A stretch of 64,000 nt of DNA from UMGS1649 sp045652705 (GTDB lineage Bacteria; Bacillota; Clostridia; TANB77; CAG-465), in assembly GCA_045652705.1 (NCBI GenBank), contig JAZRUV010000001.1, positions 1 through 64,000 of the forward strand. The letters are read 5' to 3'. The translations under genes and the position numbers were made by a program. Position 1 is the first letter of the stretch. Each line of letters starts with the position of its first letter. Positions 9,311-17,475 of the stretch are shown here, in pieces. Below the pieces are notes generated by a model. That model had not been told where the DNA came from. It was given only the letters and a program-made list of their open reading frames with translations, and searched no databases.

Positions 9311-10402
9311 ATGGATGTAAAGACACATTTAAAACAAATCTGTAATTTAGAGCAGACCCTTAAAGAGACAGAAATGACGATACCTAAACATAAGGCAAAA
9401 AAGACAGAGACTGAAGAAAAAATCGATAAAAAAAGAAAAGGGCTTCAGGCTGATATTACAGAGCAAGAGGAAAGAATCAGCTGTTTAGAATATTGCAGAA
9501 AGAGTAATGCGAATTTTGTATTTGAAGGAACAGAGAAAGAAAAGAAAATAACGTTTGTTGTTTGTGTAATAACTATTATTATACAAGCAATAATAACAGC
9601 TATTATTGTTGCCTGCTTTGGCGCAAACAATTTCCTTGCAACTTCAATAGTATATACTGTTATATACACTATTTTTGCTGTTTGTTGGTTGCACTTCGAA
9701 TACACAATATGGTACAAATTTCCTTTCTTTAAGACTATTTTGGGCGTTATAATTCTTGCTATACTTTATCAAATAACGCATTGGTATTTTAAAACCTGTA
9801 ATAACATTGGGGTTAATATTATTGGTGCAAATATAATTTTTACACTATTTGTTCTTGGTGTAGAGATATGTTTGGGAGCACGTGCGTGCAAGAAGGCAAC
9901 TAATGCTCAAATAAAAGAGTATAACAAAAACAAGAAGTGGCTTAAGGATTCCGAAATTAAGTTGGGAAAGCTGCAGAGCGAGTTGAAATTAAAGAAGCAA
10001 AAGTTGAATGAATTCAATACTACTTCTGCTGATGCATTAGCTAAAATGGAAGCTGATATAATTTCGCTTGAGAAGTTCTATGTTCTTACAAAAACAAAAT
10101 TGCAAAATTTGTATGCACAGAATGTGTTGCATCCTAATTATCAAAACTGGGTTGCTGCTGCAACCATATATGAATATTTGGATGTCGGACGTTGTTACGA
10201 ACTTAAAGGACCTGATGGTGCGTACAATATGTATGAGAAAGAGCTTATGGCAAAAAAGATACTTGACTCTCTGTCAGCAATTAATTCCAGCATTAATTAT
10301 CAAGGTTCGAGAATATACAACTCACAGACGTATATTAGGAGCCAACTTAGCGAATGCAACAGAAATGTTGAGCAAATCGTAATAAACACATACGGATTCT
10401 AA
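9311..10402 (+). CDS. Unknown coiled-coil / four-helix membrane / coiled-coil protein
   Basis: This 363-residue protein has a charged coiled coil (about 1-60), four hydrophobic segments (about 78-190), a second Lys/Glu-rich coiled coil (about 205-270) and a conserved-looking C-terminal region with WVAAATIYEYLDVGRC and GPDGAYNMYEKE. I recall similar C-terminal blocks (hydrophobic-YEY-x4-GRC, GAYN-x-YE) in uncharacterised Firmicutes proteins, but no function is known. It follows the 104-aa gene and ends in a strong terminator. Confidence 0.72.
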   Translation: MDVKTHLKQICNLEQTLKETEMTIPKHKAKKTETEEKIDKKRKGLQADITEQEERISCLEYCRKSNANFVFEGTEKEKKITFVVCVITIIIQAIITAIIVACFGANNFLATSIVYTVIYTIFAVCWLHFEYTIWYKFPFFKTILGVIILAILYQITHWYFKTCNNIGVNIIGANIIFTLFVLGVEICLGARACKKATNAQIKEYNKNKKWLKDSEIKLGKLQSELKLKKQKLNEFNTTSADALAKMEADIISLEKFYVLTKTKLQNLYAQNVLHPNYQNWVAAATIYEYLDVGRCYELKGPDGAYNMYEKELMAKKILDSLSAINSSINYQGSRIYNSQTYIRSQLSECNRNVEQIVINTYGF

Positions 10403-10438
10403 AAAATATAGCGGTGAATTTTCACCGCTATATTTTTT
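10401..10438 (+). terminator. Rho-independent terminator
   Basis: An 18-bp stem (10401-10418 with 10421-10438) around TT, ending in six T. It overlaps the stop codon of the preceding gene. Confidence 0.88.
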
Positions 10439-10492
10439 GTATGCAAAATCTAAAATAATACATAATAAAACACAATTAAACATAAGGTTTAT

Positions 10493-10521
10493 CTTGTATT
10501 CTTGGGAATTTGTGGTATAAT
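10493..10521 (+). promoter_or_regulatory. Extended -10 promoter for tig-clpP-clpX
   Basis: TGGTATAAT (10513-10521) is an extended -10 element. A weak -35 (TTGTAT at 10494-10499) lies 16 nt upstream. No CtsR-type heat-shock operator was seen. Confidence 0.6.
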
Positions 10522-10555
10522 TAAATGGCAAAACAAATTGAAAGGAAGTATAAAA

Positions 10556-11836
10556 ATGAGTGTAAAAATAACAAAATTAGAAGGTTCAAAAATTAAACTT
10601 GAATTTAATGTAGAAAAAGAAAAATTTAATGAAACTTTAGAAGAAGCTTTTAGAAAAAATGCTAGCAAAATAAAAATGCCTGGCTTTAGAAATGGTAAAG
10701 TGCCAAGAAATGTTATAGAAAAAACATATGGCGAAGGCGTATTTTATGACGAAGCATTTAATATTGTTGCCGAAAAGGAATATGCAGCTGCTATAGAAGA
10801 AAATGAACTAGAAGTAGTATCTCATCCAGAAGTAGACATTCAAGAGATTGGTAAAGATAAAGATTTAGTATTTACAATTGAAGTATATATTAAACCAGAA
10901 GCTACTTTAAAACAATATAAAGGTCTTGAAATAGAAAAAGTAAACACAGAAGTTACTGAAGACGATGTTAAAGTAGAATTAAATAATGTAAGAGCTAGAA
11001 ATGCAAGGGTTACTGTAAAAGAAGATGGTAGCATAGAGAACGGAGATATAGCTAACATAGACTTTGAAGGTTTCTTAGATGGTGTTGCTTTCGATGGCGG
11101 AAAAGCAGAAAAATATGATCTTGAAATAGGTTCGGGTTCATTTATTCCAGGATTTGAAGAGCAACTTGTAGGAATGAAAGTTGGAGACGAAAAAGATATA
11201 ACAACTACATTCCCAGAAAATTACGGAAACGCAGACCTTGCAGGCAAAGAAACAATATTTAAAATAAAAGTTCACGAAATAAAGAAAAAAGAATTACCTG
11301 AACTTGATGACGAATTTGCAAAAGATGTTTCAGAATTTGATACTTTAGAAGAATATACTAAATCTGTAAGAGAAAGACTTGAAAAATCTAAAGAGACAAC
11401 TGCTAAAGCTGAAAGAGAAACAAAAGCTGTTGATGCTTTATGCGAAAATGTAGAAGTTGAAATTCCTGAACCAATGGTACATGGACAAATTCACCAAATG
11501 ATTCATGAATTTGAACAAAATTTGGCTTACCAAGGTATGACATTAGAACAATACAAACAAATACTAAATATTGACGATAAAGCTTTACACGAGCAATTTG
11601 AAGCTAGCGCAGTTAAAGATATTAAATTAAAACTTGCATTAGAACAAGTTCTTAAAGCTGAAAATATAGAAGTAACTATGGATGAAATAAACGCAAGAAT
11701 AGATGAACTTGCAACTACTTACGGAAACGACGCAGAACCATTAAAGAAAAATCCTAACGTTATAAATTATATGACTGAAAAATTAAGACAAGAAAAGGCA
11801 ATTGAAGTTGTAGTTTCAAATGTTGTGGAAAAATAA
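10556..11836 (+). CDS. tig: Trigger factor, ribosome-associated chaperone / prolyl isomerase
   Basis: The start is ATG 10556 after GGAAG; an in-frame ATG 18 codons upstream lies in the promoter. The 426 residues show the family's three parts. These are an N-terminal ribosome-binding domain with the GFRNGKVPR signature near residues 41-49, an FKBP-type PPIase domain (about 150-240, ENGDIANIDFEGFLDG), and a helical C-terminal chaperone region. Trigger factor binds ribosomal protein L23 at the exit tunnel and shields new chains. It heads the conserved tig-clpP-clpX order. Confidence 0.97.
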   Translation: MSVKITKLEGSKIKLEFNVEKEKFNETLEEAFRKNASKIKMPGFRNGKVPRNVIEKTYGEGVFYDEAFNIVAEKEYAAAIEENELEVVSHPEVDIQEIGKDKDLVFTIEVYIKPEATLKQYKGLEIEKVNTEVTEDDVKVELNNVRARNARVTVKEDGSIENGDIANIDFEGFLDGVAFDGGKAEKYDLEIGSGSFIPGFEEQLVGMKVGDEKDITTTFPENYGNADLAGKETIFKIKVHEIKKKELPELDDEFAKDVSEFDTLEEYTKSVRERLEKSKETTAKAERETKAVDALCENVEVEIPEPMVHGQIHQMIHEFEQNLAYQGMTLEQYKQILNIDDKALHEQFEASAVKDIKLKLALEQVLKAENIEVTMDEINARIDELATTYGNDAEPLKKNPNVINYMTEKLRQEKAIEVVVSNVVEK

Positions 11837-11854
11837 TTTTTTGGAGGTTATTTT

Positions 11855-12451
11855 ATGAAAAACAGTTTAGTACCTATGGTTGTTGAACAAACAAGCAAAG
11901 GTGAAAGATCTTATGATATATATTCTAGACTTTTAAAAGAAAGAATAATATTCTTAAGCGAAGAAGTAAATGATGTTTCAGCATCTTTAGTTGTAGCTCA
12001 ATTATTATTCTTAGACGCTGAAGACCCAGGAAAAGATATACATTTATACATAAACAGTCCTGGCGGCAGTGTTACAGCCGGTATGGCTATATATGATACA
12101 ATACAGTACATCAAATCTGATGTTTGTACAATATGTATTGGTATGGCAGCGAGCATGGGAGCATTCCTTCTTGCAGCTGGTACAAAAGGGAAAAGATATG
12201 CTTTACCTAACAGTACAATTATGATACACCAACCTTTAGGTGGTGTTCAAGGTCAAGCTAGTGACATTAAAATTCACACAGAATATCTTTTAAAAGTAAA
12301 AGAAAAACTAAACAAAATCCTAAGTGAAAACACAGGAAAACCATTAGAACAAGTTGAAAAAGATACAGATAGAGATAACTTCTTATCTAGTGCAGAAGCT
12401 AAAGAATACGGCTTAATAGACGAAGTTATGAATAGTATAAACGAGTTATAA
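11855..12451 (+). CDS. clpP: ClpP, proteolytic subunit of the Clp protease
   Basis: This 198-residue serine peptidase of family S14 is full length. The catalytic triad is visible as Ser100 (MAASMGA), His125 (MIHQPLGG) and Asp174 (TDRDNF). It would form the two-ring 14-mer chamber fed by ClpX from the next gene, 10 nt downstream. The RBS TTGGAGG precedes ATG 11855. A short propeptide is possible at the N-terminus. Confidence 0.98.
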   Translation: MKNSLVPMVVEQTSKGERSYDIYSRLLKERIIFLSEEVNDVSASLVVAQLLFLDAEDPGKDIHLYINSPGGSVTAGMAIYDTIQYIKSDVCTICIGMAASMGAFLLAAGTKGKRYALPNSTIMIHQPLGGVQGQASDIKIHTEYLLKVKEKLNKILSENTGKPLEQVEKDTDRDNFLSSAEAKEYGLIDEVMNSINEL

Positions 12452-12461
12452 GGAGAGAACC

Positions 12462-13766
12462 ATGGCTAAAAGAACAACAAATGATGATTATGATATATTT
12501 TGTTCGTTTTGTGGCAGATACAAAGATGAGGTCGGCAAATTAATTGCCGGCCCTAATGGCATATTTATATGTGAAGATTGCATAGATATCTGTAACAAAA
12601 TAATACTAGAAGACCTTATAGAAGAGGAAGATTTAGAAAACATTCTAATGGAAGAAGAAAATACTAGTAAAAAGAAAGCAAAAGCAAATAAAGAGCTTAT
12701 AGAAAATACAGAGCTGCCTACTCCAGACCAAATAAGAAAGATATTAGATGAATATGTAATTGGACAAGATGATGCAAAAAGAGTACTTGCAGTTGCAGTA
12801 TATAACCATTATAAACGTATTAGAAATCTAGACAAGATAGATGATGTGGAGATACAAAAAAGTAACATTCTTATGATGGGACCTACTGGATGTGGTAAAA
12901 CTCTTATGGCTCAAACATTAGCTAAAGTATTACGTGTTCCATTTGCTATAGCAGATGCAACAACTCTTACAGAAGCTGGTTACGTAGGTGAAGATGTAGA
13001 AAACATACTTTTAAGACTTATTCAAGCTGCAGATTACGATATATCTAAAGCTGAAAAAGGAATTATATATATAGATGAGTTAGATAAGATTACTAGAAAA
13101 TCTGAGAATCCATCTATAACAAGAGATGTTAGCGGTGAAGGTGTTCAACAAGCGCTTCTAAAAATAATAGAAGGAACTGTTGCAAATGTACCTCCACAAG
13201 GCGGCAGAAAACATCCTCAACAAGAATATTTAAAGATAGATACAAGTAATATTCTATTTATCTGCGGTGGAGCTTTTGAAGGCTTAGATAAGATTATAGA
13301 AAATAGAATAGGGGAGAAATCCATTGGTTTTGGCGCTAAAATAGAAGAGAAAAAAGATATAGACTACAAAACTATATTTAAAAATGTTCTTCCAAATGAT
13401 ATTATTAAATTTGGTCTAATACCAGAGCTTGTAGGGCGTCTTCCAATAATAACAACTTTAGGCCAATTAGATGACAAAGCTTTAATAGATATTGTTACAA
13501 AGCCTAAAAATGCATTAATTAAGCAATACAAAAAGCTGCTTAAAATGGATAAAGTAGATTTAGAATTTAAGAAAGATGCTATTGAAGAAATAGTAAAACT
13601 TGCATTAGAAAGAAAAACTGGCGCAAGAGGCTTAAGAGCGATTTTAGAAGAAGTAATGTTAAATCCAATGTATGAAGTACCTTCTAATAAAAACATTAAG
13701 AAATGTATAATAACAAGAGAAGTTGTAACTAAAGAAATTGGACCTATATATGAATATAAAGAATAA
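12462..13766 (+). CDS. clpX: ClpX, AAA+ unfoldase of the Clp protease
   Basis: This 434-residue protein has an N-terminal zinc-binding domain with Cys14, Cys17, Cys37 and Cys40. The AAA+ module has Walker A GPTGCGKT (140-147) and Walker B IIYIDELDKI, followed by the C-terminal small domain. ClpX recognises tagged substrates, unfolds them with ATP and threads them into ClpP. The gene ends in a shared terminator. Confidence 0.98.
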   Translation: MAKRTTNDDYDIFCSFCGRYKDEVGKLIAGPNGIFICEDCIDICNKIILEDLIEEEDLENILMEEENTSKKKAKANKELIENTELPTPDQIRKILDEYVIGQDDAKRVLAVAVYNHYKRIRNLDKIDDVEIQKSNILMMGPTGCGKTLMAQTLAKVLRVPFAIADATTLTEAGYVGEDVENILLRLIQAADYDISKAEKGIIYIDELDKITRKSENPSITRDVSGEGVQQALLKIIEGTVANVPPQGGRKHPQQEYLKIDTSNILFICGGAFEGLDKIIENRIGEKSIGFGAKIEEKKDIDYKTIFKNVLPNDIIKFGLIPELVGRLPIITTLGQLDDKALIDIVTKPKNALIKQYKKLLKMDKVDLEFKKDAIEEIVKLALERKTGARGLRAILEEVMLNPMYEVPSNKNIKKCIITREVVTKEIGPIYEYKE

Positions 13767-13779
13767 GTTGAAGATATGA

Positions 13780-13807
13780 AAAGGACAGCAAATTAATGCT
13801 GTCCTTT
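13780..13807. terminator. Bidirectional terminator between clpX and the opposite-strand gene
   Basis: AAAGGACAGCA (13780-13790) pairs with TGCTGTCCTTT (13797-13807). The hairpin sits between convergent genes and overlaps the stop codon of the leftward gene. Confidence 0.75.
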
Positions 13808-14272
13808 GGCCTCTCTTTTTGATTTGAGTTTTTCAAATATCTTGTTTACTATGAATGAGCAGGGGAAAGTTAACAAGGCTCCAATAGTAACTGATAACAC
13901 TGCAAGCAAAGCTCCAAGGATTATAGGGGCGTTCTTTTCAGTATATAAACGGGGTCCTTCTAATTGAATATGTGTAAACTCTTTATCGTGTGTAAAATAT
14001 AATGCAAAAGTACACGTTCCTTTAGTTAACCTGACAACAATGGCTTTGTCTTTAGGGGCTATTGAATAGTTGTCTTGCAAATATACATTTTCAAAATCTT
14101 GTTGGATAATTTCTGCTTGTTCATATAGCGCTTGAGAATCAGTTTCATATTTATTTAAGTTCCTTACTATTATCAAGTCTGTTGTTACAGCAAACAAAAT
14201 AATAGCAATCAGTGCCCAAATAAAATAGGGATTACTTATAACTTTAAGAACAGATTTGCAAAGTTTTTTCAT
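13793..14272 (-). CDS. Unknown membrane protein, TM / outside domain / TM (paralogue-like to 564-1049)
   Basis: This 159-residue protein has hydrophobic segments near residues 15-35 and 112-140, with a soluble domain of about 75 residues between them and a basic tail (KLKSKREAKGQH). The arrangement and several positions (QQDF, I-A-P, single Cys before a D-rich turn) parallel the protein at 564-1049. It probably forms a two-gene unit with the next upstream gene, whose stop lies 20 nt before this ATG (RBS GGAGAG). Function unknown. Confidence 0.68.
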   Translation of the reverse strand: MKKLCKSVLKVISNPYFIWALIAIILFAVTTDLIIVRNLNKYETDSQALYEQAEIIQQDFENVYLQDNYSIAPKDKAIVVRLTKGTCTFALYFTHDKEFTHIQLEGPRLYTEKNAPIILGALLAVLSVTIGALLTFPCSFIVNKIFEKLKSKREAKGQH

Positions 14273-14292
14273 AATTACTCTCCTTTAAAAAT

Positions 14293-14664
14293 TTATTTAT
14301 TATTTGAGATGTGCAAGTGAATTATCTTAGCAAGATTATGAGTTTGAAACGCTAAAAAATTAAGCTCGTCTGTAATAACTGCAAGGGCAACGGGAAAATA
14401 TTTGTCATCTTTTGAAAGTTCTTCGAGAAAAGAATCGAAATATTGAGTAGCATTTTTATCGTAGATGGCAGCTTTAACCGCCTCGATAAAAGTCACAACA
14501 TCAATTTCATCTTGATTGACATTAGGCGTTCGATATTGCTCCTCAATAATTGTTACACCTCGTCCAGGTGTACAAATAAAAAGCTGATCCAACTTGCCAT
14601 CTGAAAAACCAAAGTCGTAATTTTGTTTTCGTACTTGATCGTTAAACATAAAATGTTTAATCAT
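14293..14664 (-). CDS. Unknown soluble protein, 123 aa
   Basis: Start ATG 14664 after a strong AGGAGGTG. The protein is soluble and acidic with no signal peptide or membrane segment. It starts MIKHFMFNDQVRKQNYDFGF and ends NLAKIIHLHISNNK. No family is recognised. It is co-directional with the membrane protein at 13793-14272, which may be its partner. Its promoter lies between it and the divergent SOS-box promoter of the LysM gene. Confidence 0.6.
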   Translation of the reverse strand: MIKHFMFNDQVRKQNYDFGFSDGKLDQLFICTPGRGVTIIEEQYRTPNVNQDEIDVVTFIEAVKAAIYDKNATQYFDSFLEELSKDDKYFPVALAVITDELNFLAFQTHNLAKIIHLHISNNK

Positions 14665-14713
14665 AAAAACACCTCCTAAAATTATTTAATAGGTATATTC
14701 TAAATTCTTGATA

Positions 14714-14742
14714 ATTATATCACACAATAGGAATAAAAGCAA
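14714..14742 (-). promoter_or_regulatory. Sigma-A promoter for 14664
   Basis: Reading leftward: TTGCTT (14742-14737), 17-nt spacer, TATAAT (14719-14714). Confidence 0.65.
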
Positions 14743-14775
14743 TACAGTAAACATAATACAGTTACAAACAAAAAA

Positions 14776-14857
14776 CGAACAAATTTTCGATAAATTTAAA
14801 AATTACTATTGACAAACGAACGTATGTGCTATATAATATTAGCAGAACAGAGGTTCG
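14776..14857 (+). promoter_or_regulatory. Three LexA (SOS) box candidates
   Basis: The Gram-positive LexA consensus is CGAACRNRYGTTYG. Three matches occur within 82 bp. They are CGAACAAATTTTCG at 14776-14789 (13 of 14), CGAACGTATGTGCT at 14817-14830 inside the promoter spacer (12 of 14), and an exact GAAC-N4-GTTC core at 14845-14856 (12 of 14 over the full site). Their position around one promoter indicates DNA-damage control of the LysM gene. Confidence 0.72.
14809..14837 (+). promoter_or_regulatory. Consensus promoter of the LysM/YneA-like gene
   Basis: TTGACA (14809-14814), 17-nt spacer and TATAAT (14832-14837). The spacer contains a LexA-type box, so repressor binding would block RNA polymerase. 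Confidence 0.8.
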
Positions 14858-14869
14858 GGAGGTAATATT

Positions 14870-15166
14870 ATGAAAAGATATAGATTAAATATGAAAAGAA
14901 TAATGACAAACATATGCATAATTTTATTGTTTATTATAGTAATGAATTTCATTTCCAATTTCACTTTTGGAAACAAACATATAGATACTAAGTCTGTTAC
15001 TGTTGCAAGTAACGATACTCTTTGGAAGATAGCTGAAGATGTTTGTAATAACTCTTCTGAAGATTTAAATGTACAAAATATAGTTATTGAGATAAAGAAT
15101 ATAAATAACTTAAAAAGTAGCAACATTTATTCTGGGCAAGTATTAGAAATACCTATATATAATTAG
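14870..15166 (+). CDS. LysM-domain membrane protein, probable YneA-like SOS cell-division suppressor
   Basis: This 98-residue protein has one N-terminal membrane segment (about 13-33) and a single LysM domain (about 43-96) with SNDTLWKIAED and SGQVLEIPIY. Size and layout match YneA of Bacillus, which halts division during the SOS response by acting at the septum outside the membrane. The RBS GGGAGG precedes the ATG. Three LexA-type boxes at its promoter fit this role, but the lexA gene that often sits beside yneA is not in this window. Confidence 0.75.
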   Translation: MKRYRLNMKRIMTNICIILLFIIVMNFISNFTFGNKHIDTKSVTVASNDTLWKIAEDVCNNSSEDLNVQNIVIEIKNINNLKSSNIYSGQVLEIPIYN

Positions 15167-15181
15167 AAATAATATAAAAGG

Positions 15182-15208
15182 ACACTGCAACAATTTATGT
15201 TGCAGTGT
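15182..15208. terminator. Bidirectional terminator between convergent genes
   Basis: ACACTGCAACA (15182-15192) pairs with TGTTGCAGTGT (15198-15208). It overlaps the stop of the leftward gene at 15195. Confidence 0.7.
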
Positions 15209-15476
15209 TGTCTTTCTTAGCATTTTTATTGGACAATATTTTATCCACAATACCAATTAAGAGTACGCCTAACAGAGAAAGAGAGATTATCCAACCACAG
15301 TAGAAAAGTGTCAAAACGAATATCCAACCTACTAATTGTAAATTAGCTGGTATAAGAGGGAGAAGGCCGCCATTACATAGCAACGTAGTTGTTAATATTG
15401 AAATAATAATTGAAACAGTAAATGTAATAACTATTCTTTTATCTGTACAACTAATGTAAATCCGTTCCTTTTGCAT
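15195..15476 (-). CDS. Small unknown membrane protein
   Basis: The start is ATG 15476, with AAGGAGATG upstream; the ATG three codons earlier touches the RBS. About 93 residues contain two hydrophobic segments (roughly 15-38 and 48-77) and a Lys/Asn tail (KILSNKNAKKDNTAT). No family is recognised. It is a single-gene unit with its own promoter and terminator. Confidence 0.58.
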   Translation of the reverse strand: MQKERIYISCTDKRIVITFTVSIIISILTTTLLCNGGLLPLIPANLQLVGWIFVLTLFYCGWIISLSLLGVLLIGIVDKILSNKNAKKDNTAT

Positions 15477-15526
15477 TTTTAACATCTCCTTAAAATTATT
15501 TTAGAGTTAATAATAAAACCACAAAT

Positions 15527-15555
15527 ATTATAACATAATACTTGTGATTTTTCAA
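15527..15555 (-). promoter_or_regulatory. Sigma-A promoter for 15476
   Basis: Reading leftward: TTGAAA (15555-15550), 17-nt spacer, TATAAT (15532-15527). Confidence 0.65.
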
Positions 15556-15565
15556 ATTATATTAA

Positions 15566-16522
15566 TTACATATTATTTAATGGATTGTTATCTATAGCAT
15601 TTTTAACTTCTTCACTATCTATATGAGTATATATTTGAGTAGTAGCTATAGTTTCGTGTCCTAATACTTGTTGTAATGTTCTAATATCTACACCACCATA
15701 TTTGTGCATTAGAGTAGCTGCAGTATGTCTAAGTTTGTGGGGTGTGTATTTCTTAGGGTCAAGCCCAGCCTTTACAATATAGTCTTTAACCATTATTTCA
15801 ACCATTCTAGGACTTATCCTTTTATACTTTCTACTAATGAATAAAGCATGTCTATCTTCGCCTTTAACCTTATCTATTGGTCTATCCTTAAGGTAATCTT
15901 GAATTGCATCTAAACACGCCTTATTTAAGTGTACAGAGCGTTCTTTGTTACCTTTACCAATGACAGATAGGGAATCGCCTTTAATATGCTCCATATTTAT
16001 ATTTACAAGCTCAGAAAGTCTTAACCCACAGTTTAAGAAGATGGTTAAGATTGCATAGTCTCTAGTTTTAAACTCGCCATCAACAGAGTGGAGTAGGGAC
16101 TTGGCCTCAGTAAGTTCTAAATATTTTGGTAATCTTTTTTCTAATTTTGGTGATTCTAAACCTACACAAGGATTTCTGTCTATTATTTTTGCAACATTAC
16201 ATAAATAATTAAAAAAAGATCTAATTGATGAAATTTTTCTAGCTCTAGAAATTGCTTTAGTATTTTTATCATATAAATATTCATATATATCTGAAACTTC
16301 AATTGATTTAAAAAAACTTGCATCTAAATCTGTAATATTTATTTCTTTAAAATTTTCAACTTTAATATTATATTTATCACGTTTAATAAATTGAAATGCA
16401 TCACGTAAGTCATAATAATATTCTTTAACAGTTGTTTTAGATCTGTTTTTAGTTATTATTAAGTAATTTTTAAGATAATCTTGTAAAATTCTTGGCATAT
16501 CATCAAATGTCATTTGTTTCAT
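15566..16522 (-). CDS. Tyrosine recombinase, XerC/XerD-like
   Basis: The start is ATG 16522 with GGAGG seven nt before it. The 318-residue protein has an N-terminal SAM-like DNA-binding domain (about 10-115) and a full catalytic domain. The first Arg is in NCGLRLSEL, the Lys in IGKGNKERSV, HxxR in HKLRHTAATLM, and the last His and nucleophile Tyr in LGHETIATTQIYTH. It could be the chromosome-dimer resolvase, a phage/element integrase or a DNA invertase. A 64-bp inverted repeat starts 17 bp upstream of its ATG, with a second copy 0.8 kb away, which favours a role in local recombination. No dif-like site was recognised. Confidence 0.9.
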   Translation of the reverse strand: MKQMTFDDMPRILQDYLKNYLIITKNRSKTTVKEYYYDLRDAFQFIKRDKYNIKVENFKEINITDLDASFFKSIEVSDIYEYLYDKNTKAISRARKISSIRSFFNYLCNVAKIIDRNPCVGLESPKLEKRLPKYLELTEAKSLLHSVDGEFKTRDYAILTIFLNCGLRLSELVNINMEHIKGDSLSVIGKGNKERSVHLNKACLDAIQDYLKDRPIDKVKGEDRHALFISRKYKRISPRMVEIMVKDYIVKAGLDPKKYTPHKLRHTAATLMHKYGGVDIRTLQQVLGHETIATTQIYTHIDSEEVKNAIDNNPLNNM

Positions 16523-16538
16523 AAAAACCTCCAAAAAA

Positions 16539-16602
16539 CGACGCTCTAAAATCGATTTTAAGACGTTTTTAGAATTGGGGTGGTATCATTTGACGTCTGA
16601 AA
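16539..16602 (+). repeat. Left copy of a long inverted repeat
   Basis: A 25-bp block at 16539-16563, starting CGACGCTC and containing the palindrome TAAAATCGATTTTA (16548-16561), is an exact inverted match to 17344-17368. A second block, ACGTCTGAAA (16593-16602), matches the inverse of 17306-17315. Spacing between blocks is 29 nt here and 28 nt on the right. Confidence 0.85.
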
Positions 16603-16968
16603 AAAGCCTTTAAAATCGAATTTGAGGAAAAGGGCTAAAATTAGTTAAATTTTATAAATTGTATATAAAAGTATATACTAAATATAAAATATATAGTAAA
16701 ATAATATAGTAATGAATGACAACTTATAATAAGTAGAGTGAAATAGAAAGTTAAATAAATATATTTATATAAATAAGAATATATATAAGGTGTCAGACAG
16801 CATATAAGCTATGTATACTAATATTATAATAGAAGTGGGCTAAATAATCAATAGCTCCTTCTCCAAAATACACAAAATATTTATTTTGCGAAATAAGGCA
16901 AAACAAAATAAACGGTCTTTGACCTTCTATGCCTTGCCCTATCTCACTTATATGGATTTCACTATTTT
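16603..16968. other. A/T-rich non-coding stretch between the inverted repeats
   Basis: I find no ORF with an RBS. It holds a third, degenerate copy of the TAAAATCGATTTTA palindrome (16610-16623), a GTATATA/TATATAC inverted repeat (16661-16678) and a small hairpin CAAAATA-TT-TATTTTG near 16873-16888. It could contain recombination accessory sites or a leader for the recombinase gene. Confidence 0.4.
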
Positions 16969-17292
16969 TTACTTTTTGTAAATTTTATATTCTTTCCAAT
17001 TATAAAAATTATTTTTACAATCCGCTGTTATCTTATTTATAGATAAACTCAAATCAAAAATATCTTCTTCAAAATTATTTTTATCAAAAAACAATTCAAC
17101 TGGTATTTCTTCCATCTTCTTATAATATAAAGATCTTCTTGTAAATGCTAATGAATTAATTATAAGACTTGCGTATCTTCTATTCAACTTTAAGTACACA
17201 TACTTGTTGTTCTTAAGTTTCAATTTTTGCTTCATTTGTTTTTCTATTATATTGTTTTTCATTCGATTTCTGATGATATACGGTACAAACAT
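16969..17292 (-). CDS. Unknown small basic protein inside the inverted-repeat segment
   Basis: This 107-residue protein is rich in Lys, Asn and Tyr (MFVPYIIRNRMKNNIIEKQM at the start), with a more acidic middle (FFDKNNFEEDIFDLS). The RBS GGAGAG lies 9 nt before ATG, and the right inverted repeat lies just upstream, where the promoter would be. No family is recognised. It points the same way as the recombinase gene 0.45 kb downstream and might be co-transcribed with it. It could be a recombination directionality factor or an unrelated cargo gene. Confidence 0.5.
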   Translation of the reverse strand: MFVPYIIRNRMKNNIIEKQMKQKLKLKNNKYVYLKLNRRYASLIINSLAFTRRSLYYKKMEEIPVELFFDKNNFEEDIFDLSLSINKITADCKNNFYNWKEYKIYKK

Positions 17293-17305
17293 TAAATCAC
17301 TCTCC

Positions 17306-17368
17306 TTTCAGACGTAAACTTTATCACCTTGAAAATTTTAACCTCTTAAAATCGATTTTAGAGCGTCG
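17306..17368 (-). repeat. Right copy of the long inverted repeat
   Basis: This is the inverse of 16539-16602. The 25-bp block (17344-17368) matches exactly and the 10-bp block (17306-17315) matches exactly; the bases between are similar but diverged. The two copies bracket about 0.7 kb. Confidence 0.85.
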
Positions 17369-17475
17369 GTTTTTGTTCATATTTGTATAAAATAAATCAA
17401 ACCCCTACTATATGTAGAGGTTGATTATAAGAGGTTATATATGAAAACTAAAGTTTTCTTTAGTCAGCATTCAAT

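Noticed and set aside
16539..16563. The palindrome in the left inverted repeat as a simple terminator
   Set aside because: It stands just before the recombinase start codon, has no proper T-run, and the same 25 bp recur inverted 0.8 kb away.
16661..16678. dif site for XerC/D beside the recombinase
   Set aside because: The A/T-rich inverted repeat does not match the 28-bp Firmicutes dif pattern as I know it.
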